DNA of 12,691 bases from Burkholderiales bacterium (GTDB lineage: Bacteria > Pseudomonadota > Gammaproteobacteria > Burkholderiales > Burkholderiaceae_C): the NCBI GenBank assembly GCA_011390055.1, contig JAABTC010000021.1, forward strand, positions 1 to 12,691, read 5' to 3'. The position numbers and the translations under genes are program-made. The notes below the pieces were generated by a model. It was given only the letters and a program-made list of their open reading frames with translations. It had not been told where the DNA came from and did not search any database. Within the stretch, counting starts at the first letter, position 1. Every line of letters starts with the position of its first letter. Of this stretch, positions 1-6,226 are shown piece after piece.

Positions 1-229
1 GGCGCGGGCCCGCGCTGCCGTGCGCCGGATTCAGCGCCAGGGCCGCCTGGCCGGTGAGGGCCGCGAGCCGCGCCACGCCCTGGTCGCCGCCGGGCGGACA
101 CTGGTTGATGGGGGCCAACCCGGTCGCGATGGCCTCGGCATAACGCCGGCAATCCGGGTAACCGCAACGCGTGCACTGCGTCTGCGGCAGCGCGGCGTCG
201 ATGCGGTCGACCAGCGGCTCCGTCGTCAC
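1..229 (-). CDS. rnfB: RnfB/RsxB-type electron transport Fe-S protein, N-terminal part (runs off window)
   Basis: Partial gene read from a GTG at 229 to the left edge; 76 residues are visible. Four cysteines (C19, C22, C27, C44) have the spacing C-x2-C-x4-C-x16-C of the 4Fe-4S domain found in RnfB/RsxB, within the typical stretch LPQTQCTRCGYPDC and NQCPPGG. In the family this domain is followed by paired ferredoxin motifs, which would lie outside the window. There is no long hydrophobic N-terminus, unlike the membrane-anchored enterobacterial RnfB, so this looks like the soluble stand-alone type common in Burkholderiales. The GTG is chosen because an in-frame TAG, the stop of upstream phaZ, lies only two codons before it and no other start is visible near the N-terminus. 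The 6-bp gap to phaZ suggests co-transcription. Its electron partner cannot be deduced; role in a full Rnf complex is unproven. Confidence 0.85.
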   Translation of the reverse strand, partial: MTTEPLVDRIDAALPQTQCTRCGYPDCRRYAEAIATGLAPINQCPPGGDQGVARLAALTGQAALALNPAHGSAGPR

Positions 230-235
230 CGCCGC

Positions 236-1531
236 CTACCGGCGTCGCGCGGCCGCCTTCTTTGCCGCGCGCTTGGGGGGCGAAGCGGCGTCGCTGCCAT
301 GGCGGCGGATGAACTCGCTCACGGTCGGATGGATCTGCTCGCGCCAGCGCCGGCCCGAGAAGATGCCGTAGTGGCCGGCACCGATCGCGTCGTAGTGGAA
401 GCGGCGCGACTCGGGCACGCCGGTGCACAGGCCGTGCGCCGCGCGCGTCTGTCCCGCGCCGGAAATGTCATCGAGCTCGCCTTCGACCGTCAGCAGCGCG
501 GTGGTCTTGATGTCTTGCGGCTTGACCAACTCGCCGCCGACTTCCCACGTGCCGTTGACCAGCGCGAAGTCCTGGAACACGACCTTGATCGTGTCGAGGT
601 AGTACTCCGCCGGCATGTCCAGCACCGCGTTGTACTCGTCGTAGAACTGGCGGTGGCTTTCGGCACTGCTGTCGTCACCGCGCACCAGGTCGAGAAAGTA
701 GTCGTAATGCGAGGTGAGGTGGCGGTCGGGGTTCATCGCGACGAAGCCCGTGTGCTGCAGGAAGCCCGGGTAGACACGCCGGTTGGCGCCGGGGTAGTTG
801 TGCGGCACGCGGTAGATCACGTTGTGCTCGAACCACTCGTGGCTCTTGTTCATCGCCAGGTTGTTGACGGCGGTGGGTGATTTGCGAGCGTCGATCGGCC
901 CGCCCATCATCACCATCGTGCGCGGCGTGAACTCGCCGCGGCTGGCCATCAGCGACACGGCCGCGAGCACCGGCACCGTCGGTTGGCAGACCGAGATCAC
1001 GTTGACCTCGGGGCCGATGTGGCGGATGAACTCCTGGATGTAGGCGACGTAGTCGTCGAGGTGGAAGGGCCCCTGGTCGATCGGCACCATGCGCGCATCG
1101 GTCCAGTCGGTGACGAACACCTTGTGGCCGGTGAGCAGGCTCTTGACGGTGTCACGCAGCAGCGTCGAATGGTGCCCCGACAGCGGCGCGACGACGAGCA
1201 CCACCGGCTGGGTCTTCATGTCCGCCAGGGCAATCGGGTTGTCGGTGAAGCGCTTGAAGCGGAGCAGCCGGCAGAACGGCTTTTCCAACGCCACCTGTTC
1301 CTGCACCGCGACCGCCACGCCGTCGACCGTCGCGCTGCGGATGTCGAATTCGGGCTTTTCGTACTCCTTGGCCAGGCGGTGCAGCAGGTCGAGGCCGGCC
1401 GAAACGCGCTGGGCCATCGGCGTGTGCGTGAACGGCGAGAGCGGGTGGTTGTACAGCTTCGACGACGCACTCGCGAACTCTGAGAACGGCGCCATCAAGG
1501 CCCGCTGGGTTTCGTAGAACTGGTAGAGCAT
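236..1531 (-). CDS. phaZ: Intracellular polyhydroxybutyrate (PHB) depolymerase
   Basis: A 431-residue protein of the intracellular PHB depolymerase family (PhaZ1 type), which degrades native PHB granules in the cytoplasm to release carbon and energy. There is no signal peptide, which fits an intracellular enzyme. The catalytic triad known for Ralstonia eutropha PhaZ1 (Cys, Asp, His) has clear counterparts: C182 in VISVCQPT (a cysteine replacing the usual lipase-box serine), D354 or D355 in GELDDISG, and H387 in GAGHYG. The C-terminus carries a basic Lys/Ala/Arg tail (about 420-431). The ATG at 1531 is preferred because it gives the family-typical N-terminus MLYQFYETQRALMAPF; an in-frame extension to 1564 would add 11 atypical residues. 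It lies 44 bp after the aminotransferase stop and 6 bp before rnfB, all on the minus strand. A quasi-palindrome at 1548-1565 sits just upstream and may control it. Confidence 0.95.
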   Translation of the reverse strand: MLYQFYETQRALMAPFSEFASASSKLYNHPLSPFTHTPMAQRVSAGLDLLHRLAKEYEKPEFDIRSATVDGVAVAVQEQVALEKPFCRLLRFKRFTDNPIALADMKTQPVVLVVAPLSGHHSTLLRDTVKSLLTGHKVFVTDWTDARMVPIDQGPFHLDDYVAYIQEFIRHIGPEVNVISVCQPTVPVLAAVSLMASRGEFTPRTMVMMGGPIDARKSPTAVNNLAMNKSHEWFEHNVIYRVPHNYPGANRRVYPGFLQHTGFVAMNPDRHLTSHYDYFLDLVRGDDSSAESHRQFYDEYNAVLDMPAEYYLDTIKVVFQDFALVNGTWEVGGELVKPQDIKTTALLTVEGELDDISGAGQTRAAHGLCTGVPESRRFHYDAIGAGHYGIFSGRRWREQIHPTVSEFIRRHGSDAASPPKRAAKKAAARRR

Positions 1532-1547
1532 GCGCGCGTCCGATCTT

Positions 1548-1565
1548 TTTGTGCAATGCAGCAAA
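1548..1565 (-). promoter_or_regulatory. Quasi-palindrome upstream of phaZ, possible PhaR-like operator
   Basis: The plus strand reads TTTGTGCA-A-TGCAGCAAA: half-sites TTTG/TGCA and TGCA/CAAA around a central A, with one extra G in the right arm. It ends 16 bp before the phaZ start codon, inside the 44-bp gap after the aminotransferase gene. TGC/GCA-rich inverted motifs are the known type of target for the PHB-responsive repressor PhaR, though exact consensus differs between genera. Assignment to PhaR is inference; it could be chance or another regulator's site. Confidence 0.35.
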
Positions 1566-1575
1566 TGTGCCGCAA

Positions 1576-2775
1576 CTACATCACTCTGGCAATCGCCTGG
1601 GCCACCCGGGTGATGTTGCCGGCGTTCAGCGCGGCCACGCAGATGCGCCCCGAGTCAAGGCCGTAGACGCTGGACTCGCGGCGCAGCCGCTGCATCTGCC
1701 CGGCGCTCAGGCCAGAGTAGCTGAACATGCCTTGCTGGCGCGTGATGTACGACAAGTCGCCTTGCACGCCCGCGGCTTGCAACTGGGCTCGCAGGCTCTC
1801 ACGCATCGCCTTGATGCGCAGGCGCATGCCGGCCAGTTCGGCTTCCCACTGGCTGCGCAGTGCGGTGTCGCCCAGCACGGTGGCGACGATCTGCGCGCCG
1901 TGGGTCGGCGGCGTCGAGTAGTTGGTGCGGATCACCACCTTCAACTGCGACAGCACCCGCGCGGCCTCTTCGCGGCTGCCGCAGACCACGCTGAGTGCGC
2001 CGACGCGCTCGCCGTAGAGCGAAAAGCTCTTCGAGAACGAGGTCGAGACGAAAAAGTCCATGCCGCTTTCGACGAACAGCGCCACCGCCGCACCGTCTTC
2101 GGCCAGGCCGTTGCCGAAGCCTTGGTAGGCCATGTCGAGAAACGGCACCAGGCCGCCGGCGCGCACGAGCTCGACCACCTCGCGCCATTGCGCAGGCGTC
2201 AGGTCGCAACCGGTCGGGTTGTGGCAGCAGGCGTGCAGGACGACGATGCTGCCCTTCGGGGCCGCCGCCAGGGCGCTGCGCAGGCCTGCAAAGTCGATGC
2301 AGCCGGGGGCGGCCGCGTCGTAATAGGGGTAGCTGACCACGTCGAAGCCGGCGTTGGCGAAGAGCGCACGGTGGTTTTCCCAGCTCGGGTCGCTGATCAG
2401 CACGCGGGCCGATGGGTCGATGCGCTGCAGGAAATCGGCGCCGACCTTCAGGCCACCGGTGCCACCGACCGACTGGATGGTTGCCACGCGGCCGCCGGCA
2501 ACCAGGGCGCTGTCCGCCCCGAACACCAGCGTCTGCACCAGCCGGTCGTAGGCTGCGATGCCATCGATGGGCAGGTAACCGCGCGGCTTGGCGGCCTCGA
2601 CCAGGCGCTGTTCGGCTGCGGCCACGCAGGCCAGCAGCGGCAGCTTGCCGTTTTCGTCGGTGTACACCCCCACGCCGAGGTTCACCTTGGCCGGATTCGG
2701 ATCTTCGGCAAATTGCTCGTTGATGCCGAGGATCGGGTCACGGGGGGCCGTCTGGACGGCAGAGAACAGGCTCAT
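1576..2775 (-). CDS. tyrB: Aromatic/aspartate aminotransferase (class I, PLP-dependent)
   Basis: A 399-residue fold-type I aminotransferase of the AspC/TyrB subgroup. It transfers amino groups between aspartate or aromatic amino acids and 2-oxoglutarate in the cytoplasm, so it serves the last step of Tyr/Phe synthesis and aspartate metabolism. Residues matching E. coli AspC are visible: PLP lysine K249 in STSFSKSFSLYGERVG, N186 in HNPTG, D214 and Y217 in FLDMAYQGF, R283 in IRTNYSTPP (side-chain carboxylate) and R377 in SGRICVA (alpha-carboxylate). Length is normal for the family (about 397). The ATG at 2775 gives the expected N-terminus MSLFSAVQ; an upstream in-frame TTG at 2793 is unlikely. 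Sequence alone does not separate aromatic from aspartate preference, so the symbol is tentative. It is probably the first gene of a minus-strand unit with phaZ and rnfB and is divergent from uvrB. Confidence 0.92.
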   Translation of the reverse strand: MSLFSAVQTAPRDPILGINEQFAEDPNPAKVNLGVGVYTDENGKLPLLACVAAAEQRLVEAAKPRGYLPIDGIAAYDRLVQTLVFGADSALVAGGRVATIQSVGGTGGLKVGADFLQRIDPSARVLISDPSWENHRALFANAGFDVVSYPYYDAAAPGCIDFAGLRSALAAAPKGSIVVLHACCHNPTGCDLTPAQWREVVELVRAGGLVPFLDMAYQGFGNGLAEDGAAVALFVESGMDFFVSTSFSKSFSLYGERVGALSVVCGSREEAARVLSQLKVVIRTNYSTPPTHGAQIVATVLGDTALRSQWEAELAGMRLRIKAMRESLRAQLQAAGVQGDLSYITRQQGMFSYSGLSAGQMQRLRRESSVYGLDSGRICVAALNAGNITRVAQAIARVM

Positions 2776-2841
2776 GGCAGGGCTGAAACGCAAGGTGAGG
2801 GGGCCCGGCCGAGCCTTGCGGTAGGCTGGTCGGAGTTCGCG

Positions 2842-2869
2842 ATTTTACGGGCCGTCCTTCCTCTTTCAC
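2842..2869 (-). promoter_or_regulatory. Candidate sigma-70 promoter for the aminotransferase-phaZ-rnfB unit
   Basis: Read on the minus strand: GTGAAA (2869-2864, 4/6 to TTGACA), 16-bp spacer, then TAAAAT (2847-2842, 5/6 to TATAAT). The start point would fall near 2835, about 60 nt before the aminotransferase ATG. This is the only AT-rich block in the 105-bp gap between the two divergent genes. A uvrB promoter must lie in the same gap or overlap it; a weak plus-strand candidate is TTGCGG at 2816-2821 with GATTTT at 2841-2846 (19-bp spacer). No LexA-type CTGT...ACAG box is visible. Confidence 0.4.
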
Positions 2870-2880
2870 TTCCGCCACGC

Positions 2881-5031
2881 ATGTCCATCGTTTCCGAGCC
2901 CCTGGTCCCGTCCGCGCCGACCCCCGATGCGGCGCCCGAGGGCACCTTCGTCAGCTTCCCGGATTCGCCGTTCCAGCTCTTCCAGCCGTACCCGCCGGCC
3001 GGGGACCAGCCGCGGGCGATCGACCAGCTGGTGGAAGGCATCCAGGACGGTCTGGCCTACCAGACCCTGCTCGGTGTCACCGGTTCGGGCAAGACCTTCA
3101 CGATGGCCAACGTCATCGCGCGCCTGGGCCGGCCGGCGATCGTCTTCGCGCCGAACAAGACGCTGGCCGCGCAGCTCTACAGCGAGTTCCGCGAGTTCTT
3201 CCCGAAGAACGCGGTCGAGTACTTCGTGAGCTACTACGACTACTACCAGCCCGAGGCCTACGTGCCGCAGCGCGACCTGTTCATCGAGAAGGACAGCGCG
3301 ATCAACGAGCACATCGAGCAGATGCGGCTGTCGGCCACCAAGAGCGTGCTCGAGCGCCGCGACACCGTGATCGTGGCCAGCGTCAGCGCGATCTACGGCA
3401 TCGGCAAGCCCGAGGATTACACGCAGATGCGCTTCATCGTGCGCGTGGGCGACAAGATCGGCCAGCGCGACGCGATCGCGCAGCTGATCCGCATGCAGTA
3501 CAAGCGCAACGACACCGACTTCTCGCGCGGCAGCTTCCGCGTTCGGGGCGACGTCATCGACGTCTTTCCCGCGGAGCACAGCGAGCTGGCCATCCGCATC
3601 GAGCTGTTCGACGACGAGGTCGAGTCGCTGCAGCTGCTCGATCCGCTGACCGGCCGCATCCGGCAGAAGGTGCCGCGCTTCGTGATCTACCCGTCGAGCC
3701 ACTACGTCACGCCGCGCGACCGGGTGGTGGCGGCCATCGAGACGATCAAGGCCGAGCTGCGCGACCGCGTGGCCGAATTCGTGGCCGCCGGCAAGCTGGT
3801 CGAGGCCCAGCGCATCGAACAGCGCACGCGCTTCGATCTGGAAATGATGCAGGAGGTTGGGCACTGCAAGGGCATCGAGAACTACACCCGTCATCTGTCG
3901 GGTGCCCGACCCGGCGACCCGCCGCCGACGATGGTCGACTATCTGCCCAAGGACGCGCTGATGTTCCTGGACGAGAGCCATGTGCTGATCGGGCAGTTCG
4001 GTGGCATGTTCAACGGCGATCGTGCGCGCAAGAGCACCCTGGTCGAGTACGGTTTTCGCCTGCCCAGCGCGCTCGACAACCGGCCGCTGAAATTCGACGA
4101 GTTCGAGCGCAAGATGCGCCAGGCGATCTTCGTCTCGGCCACGCCTGCCGCCTACGAGCAGCAGCATGCCGGCCAGGTGGTCGAGCAACTGGTGCGCCCG
4201 ACCGGGCTGATCGATCCCGTCGTCGAGGTGCGGCCGGCGCTGAACCAGGTCGATGACGTGCTGCAGGAGATCCGGCTGCGCACCGAGGTCGGCGAGCGCG
4301 TGCTGATCACGACGCTGACCAAGCGCATGGCCGAGCAGCTCACCGACTACCTGGCCGACAACGGCGTCAAGGTGCGCTACCTGCACAGCGACATCGACAC
4401 CGTCGAGCGCGTCGAGATCCTGCGCGACCTGCGCCTGGGCCTGTTCGATGTGCTGGTGGGCATCAACCTGCTGCGCGAAGGGCTGGACATTCCCGAGGTT
4501 TCGCTGGTCGCGATCCTCGATGCCGACAAGGAGGGCTTCCTGCGCGCCGAACGCAGCCTCATCCAGACCATCGGCCGCGCCGCGCGCAACCTCAACGGCA
4601 AGGCGATCCTGTATGCCGACAAGATGACCGATTCGATGAAGCGGGCGATCGACGAGACCGACCGCCGCCGCACCAAGCAGATCGCGCACAACCTCGCCGA
4701 AGGCATCACGCCCCGCAGCGTCGTCAAGCAGGTGCGCGACATGATCGACGGCGCCGTCTCGGCCAAGAGTGCCAAGGACGATCTGCAGCGCGCGCAGGCG
4801 ACGGCCGAGGTCGAGGCGATGAGCGAGAAAGACCTGGGCAAGCGCATCAAGCTGCTCGAAAAGCAGATGCTCGAGCACGCCCGCAACCTCGAGTTCGAGA
4901 AGGCGGCGCGGGTGCGCGATCAGCTGGCCCAACTGCGCGAACAGGCCTTCGGTGCGCCGGCGCGCGACAACAATGTCGTGCCATTGCCGGTGCCGGTGCC
5001 CCGGCCGGGCGGTGCGGGGGCCCAGCCATGA
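2881..5031 (+). CDS. uvrB: Excinuclease ABC subunit B (UvrB)
   Basis: A 716-residue UvrB, the damage-verifying helicase-like subunit of nucleotide excision repair; it is loaded by UvrA and recruits UvrC. Visible motifs: Walker A GVTGSGKT (65-72); the beta-hairpin region with YYDYYQPEAYVPQRD (about 118-132) that inserts between DNA strands; Walker B DESH (364-367); helicase motif VI QTIGRAARN (562-570); and a C-terminal UVR domain (about 655-690) that contacts UvrC. It is about 40 residues longer than E. coli UvrB (673), owing to a Pro/Ala-rich N-terminal leader of roughly 25-30 residues and a C-terminal tail ending in PLPVPVPRPGG. The ATG at 2881 is the first start after the divergent gene; the frame stays open upstream only as antisense of the aminotransferase. 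No clear Shine-Dalgarno is seen. The stop overlaps the next gene by 4 bp (ATGA). Confidence 0.98.
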   Translation: MSIVSEPLVPSAPTPDAAPEGTFVSFPDSPFQLFQPYPPAGDQPRAIDQLVEGIQDGLAYQTLLGVTGSGKTFTMANVIARLGRPAIVFAPNKTLAAQLYSEFREFFPKNAVEYFVSYYDYYQPEAYVPQRDLFIEKDSAINEHIEQMRLSATKSVLERRDTVIVASVSAIYGIGKPEDYTQMRFIVRVGDKIGQRDAIAQLIRMQYKRNDTDFSRGSFRVRGDVIDVFPAEHSELAIRIELFDDEVESLQLLDPLTGRIRQKVPRFVIYPSSHYVTPRDRVVAAIETIKAELRDRVAEFVAAGKLVEAQRIEQRTRFDLEMMQEVGHCKGIENYTRHLSGARPGDPPPTMVDYLPKDALMFLDESHVLIGQFGGMFNGDRARKSTLVEYGFRLPSALDNRPLKFDEFERKMRQAIFVSATPAAYEQQHAGQVVEQLVRPTGLIDPVVEVRPALNQVDDVLQEIRLRTEVGERVLITTLTKRMAEQLTDYLADNGVKVRYLHSDIDTVERVEILRDLRLGLFDVLVGINLLREGLDIPEVSLVAILDADKEGFLRAERSLIQTIGRAARNLNGKAILYADKMTDSMKRAIDETDRRRTKQIAHNLAEGITPRSVVKQVRDMIDGAVSAKSAKDDLQRAQATAEVEAMSEKDLGKRIKLLEKQMLEHARNLEFEKAARVRDQLAQLREQAFGAPARDNNVVPLPVPVPRPGGAGAQP

Positions 5032-5513
5032 GGCCGGGCCCGCTGCGCGTCCTGGTCGTCTGCCTCGGCAACATCTGCCGCTCCCCGACCGCCGAAGCCG
5101 TGCTGCGCCAGCGATTGCGCGACGCAGGGCTCGACGGCGCTGTCGAGGTCGACTCGGCCGGCACCGGCGACTGGCACGTCGGCATGCCGCCCGATGCCCG
5201 GTCGCAGCGGCATGCGCGCACGCGCGGGTACGACCTGTCGAAGTTGCGCGGGCGTCAAATCGGGGCTGCCGACTTCGACCGCTTCGACCTGGTGCTGGCG
5301 ATGGACGACCACAACCTGGCGGACCTTCAGATGCTCAAACCCCCCGGCGCGCGTGCCGAGGTGGGTTTGTTCGCGCCGAGCGCGGTGCCCGATCCGTACC
5401 ACGGCCCGGCGGCAGGCTTCGAGCACGTGCTCGACCTGATCGAGGCGGCCAGCGCCGAGTGGGTGGCCCGCCTTGAGCTCCGAATGGCCCGACGGCCGGT
5501 AGGGGGAACTTAG
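5028..5513 (+). CDS. Low-molecular-weight protein tyrosine phosphatase
   Basis: A 161-residue cytoplasmic phosphatase of the LMW-PTP family, which hydrolyses phosphotyrosine and, in some members, phosphoarginine. The P-loop CLGNICRS (12-19) holds the CX5R signature with nucleophile C12 and R18. The general acid is D122 in the DPYH motif (122-125), and DSAGTGDWHVG (42-52) is also typical. Length matches the family (about 150-160). It begins within the uvrB stop codon (ATGA overlap), so translation is probably coupled to uvrB. In other bacteria members control exopolysaccharide tyrosine kinases, but no kinase or capsule gene is visible here, so the substrate is unknown. The same adjacency to uvrB and iscR is, to my knowledge, common in betaproteobacteria; whether it means a functional link is unclear. 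No terminator is visible between its stop and iscR. Confidence 0.95.
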   Translation: MRPGPLRVLVVCLGNICRSPTAEAVLRQRLRDAGLDGAVEVDSAGTGDWHVGMPPDARSQRHARTRGYDLSKLRGRQIGAADFDRFDLVLAMDDHNLADLQMLKPPGARAEVGLFAPSAVPDPYHGPAAGFEHVLDLIEAASAEWVARLELRMARRPVGGT

Positions 5514-5519
5514 TCCGTC

Positions 5520-5544
5520 GATTCCGACCGAAACAGTCGGCCTC
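5520..5544 (+). promoter_or_regulatory. IscR type 1 operator, upstream copy (site A)
   Basis: The core at 5524-5540 reads CCGAC-CGAAACA-GTCGG and matches 16 of 17 positions of the YYGACTRWWWYAGTCRR core of the published type 1 IscR consensus; the outer flanks match poorly. The two 5-bp arms form a perfect inverted repeat with a 7-bp centre. Type 1 sites are bound by [2Fe-2S]-loaded IscR to repress isc transcription. It lies 102 bp upstream of the iscR start, counted from the core. Confidence 0.7.
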
Positions 5545-5558
5545 TGCTAAACTTGACA
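5545..5558 (+). promoter_or_regulatory. Candidate iscR promoter elements between/within the IscR sites
   Basis: Two readings are possible. An extended -10 element TGCTAAACT (5545-5553; TAAACT is 4/6 to TATAAT) would place the start point near 5560, with its -35 region inside site A. Alternatively, the perfect TTGACA at 5553-5558 is a -35 box, but I find no good -10 at 16-18 bp downstream (the region near 5575-5581 is GC-rich). Either way RNA polymerase would compete with IscR bound at the flanking sites. Confidence 0.45.
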
Positions 5559-5573
5559 GTTCTCGTCGGGTTA
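5549..5573 (+). promoter_or_regulatory. IscR type 1 operator, downstream copy (site B)
   Basis: The core at 5553-5569 reads TTGAC-AGTTCTC-GTCGG, and about 19 of 25 positions agree with the full type 1 consensus ATASYYGACTRWWWYAGTCRRSTAT. It keeps the TTGAC-N8-TCGGG arrangement of the E. coli isc operator. Its centre (5561) is 29 bp from that of site A (5532), so the two sites lie on nearly the same face of the helix in tandem, as in E. coli. Expected function: autorepression of iscRSUA-hscBA-fdx when clusters are abundant. Confidence 0.75.
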
Positions 5574-5629
5574 AAGCGAGGGTTTACCCGCCATCAGCGG
5601 TGGGCCAAGTCGGATCCCGCACCCCTACC

Positions 5630-5634
5630 AGGAG
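5630..5634 (+). promoter_or_regulatory. Strong Shine-Dalgarno of iscR
   Basis: AGGAG, 7 nt before the ATG at 5642. It fixes the iscR start and contrasts with the weak or absent ribosome sites of iscS, hscB and hscA. Confidence 0.85.
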
Positions 5635-5641
5635 TTTTGCC

Positions 5642-6175
5642 ATGCGTCTCACCACCAAAGGCCGCTTTGCGGTCACCGCGATGATCGATCTGGGTTTGCG
5701 ATCGACCAACGGGCCGGTGGCCTTGGCGGCCATCAGCGCCCGCCAGCAGATTTCGCTGTCGTACCTCGAGCAATTGTTCGGCAAGCTGCGCCGGGCCGAA
5801 CTTGTCGAGAGCACGCGCGGTCCCGGCGGCGGCTATTCGCTCGGCCGTGCGTCCGACAAGATCACCGTGGCCGACATCATCGTGGCCGTCGATGAACCGA
5901 TCGACGCCACCGGCTGCGCCGGCAAGGAAAACTGCATGGGCGACGACAGCGGCAAGTGCATGACGCACGACCTCTGGACCGCCTTGAACAACAAGATGAT
6001 CGACTTCCTGAACGGCGTGACGCTGAAGAAGCTGGTCGATGAGCAGTTGGCCAAGGGCGTTTCCATCGTCGAGACCCCGGTCAAGCGCGCCATCTCGTCG
6101 GTGCCGGTGGTCAAGCCGATCCGCATCACGGCGCCGAACTCCGTTTTCGCACTGGGTGCTGCCCTCGGCAAGTGA
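5642..6175 (+). CDS. iscR: Fe-S cluster-sensing transcriptional regulator IscR (Rrf2 family)
   Basis: A 177-residue Rrf2-family winged-helix regulator. With a [2Fe-2S] cluster it represses the isc operon; without it, it acts on other (type 2) targets in species studied. The N-terminus MRLTTKGRFAVTAMIDL and the HTH/wing segment (about 28-66, ending GPGGGYSLGR) are canonical. Cluster ligands are C92, C98, C106 and, by analogy, H109 in CMTHDLW. The spacing between the second and third cysteines is x7 here instead of x5 in E. coli (C98/C104/H107), so the ligand loop is two residues longer. The C-terminal 40 residues beyond the core are variable in the family. The start at 5642 is set by an AGGAG site and family length. 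First gene of the operon; two IscR-type operators lie 70-120 bp upstream, consistent with autoregulation. Confidence 0.97.
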   Translation: MRLTTKGRFAVTAMIDLGLRSTNGPVALAAISARQQISLSYLEQLFGKLRRAELVESTRGPGGGYSLGRASDKITVADIIVAVDEPIDATGCAGKENCMGDDSGKCMTHDLWTALNNKMIDFLNGVTLKKLVDEQLAKGVSIVETPVKRAISSVPVVKPIRITAPNSVFALGAALGK

Positions 6176-6226
6176 GCACCTTTCGCTGTCTCATCTCTCC
6201 AACCTCTTGAAGTACCGAGCCTCGCG

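Noticed and set aside
20..880. Plus-strand open frame opposite phaZ and rnfB
   Set aside because: Antisense of two genes with conserved catalytic or Fe-S residues; no motif of its own.
1549..2880. Open frame extending uvrB upstream by more than 400 codons
   Set aside because: It is antisense to the aminotransferase, has low-complexity Arg/Ala/His-rich composition, and the UvrB homology begins only after the ATG at 2881.
2776..2880. LexA/SOS box for uvrB
   Set aside because: I looked for CTG-N10-CAG type sites in the gap and found none; SOS control of this uvrB is not supported by visible sequence.
2866..4932. 688-codon minus-strand open frame opposite uvrB
   Set aside because: GC-rich antisense shadow; composition is Asp/Leu/Val/Arg-rich mirror of uvrB codons, with no recognisable motif, while uvrB is certain.
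6176..6226. RyhB-like small RNA target between iscR and iscS
   Set aside because: The gap is only 51 bp and shows no stem-loop or recognisable pairing element; analogy with E. coli alone is not evidence.
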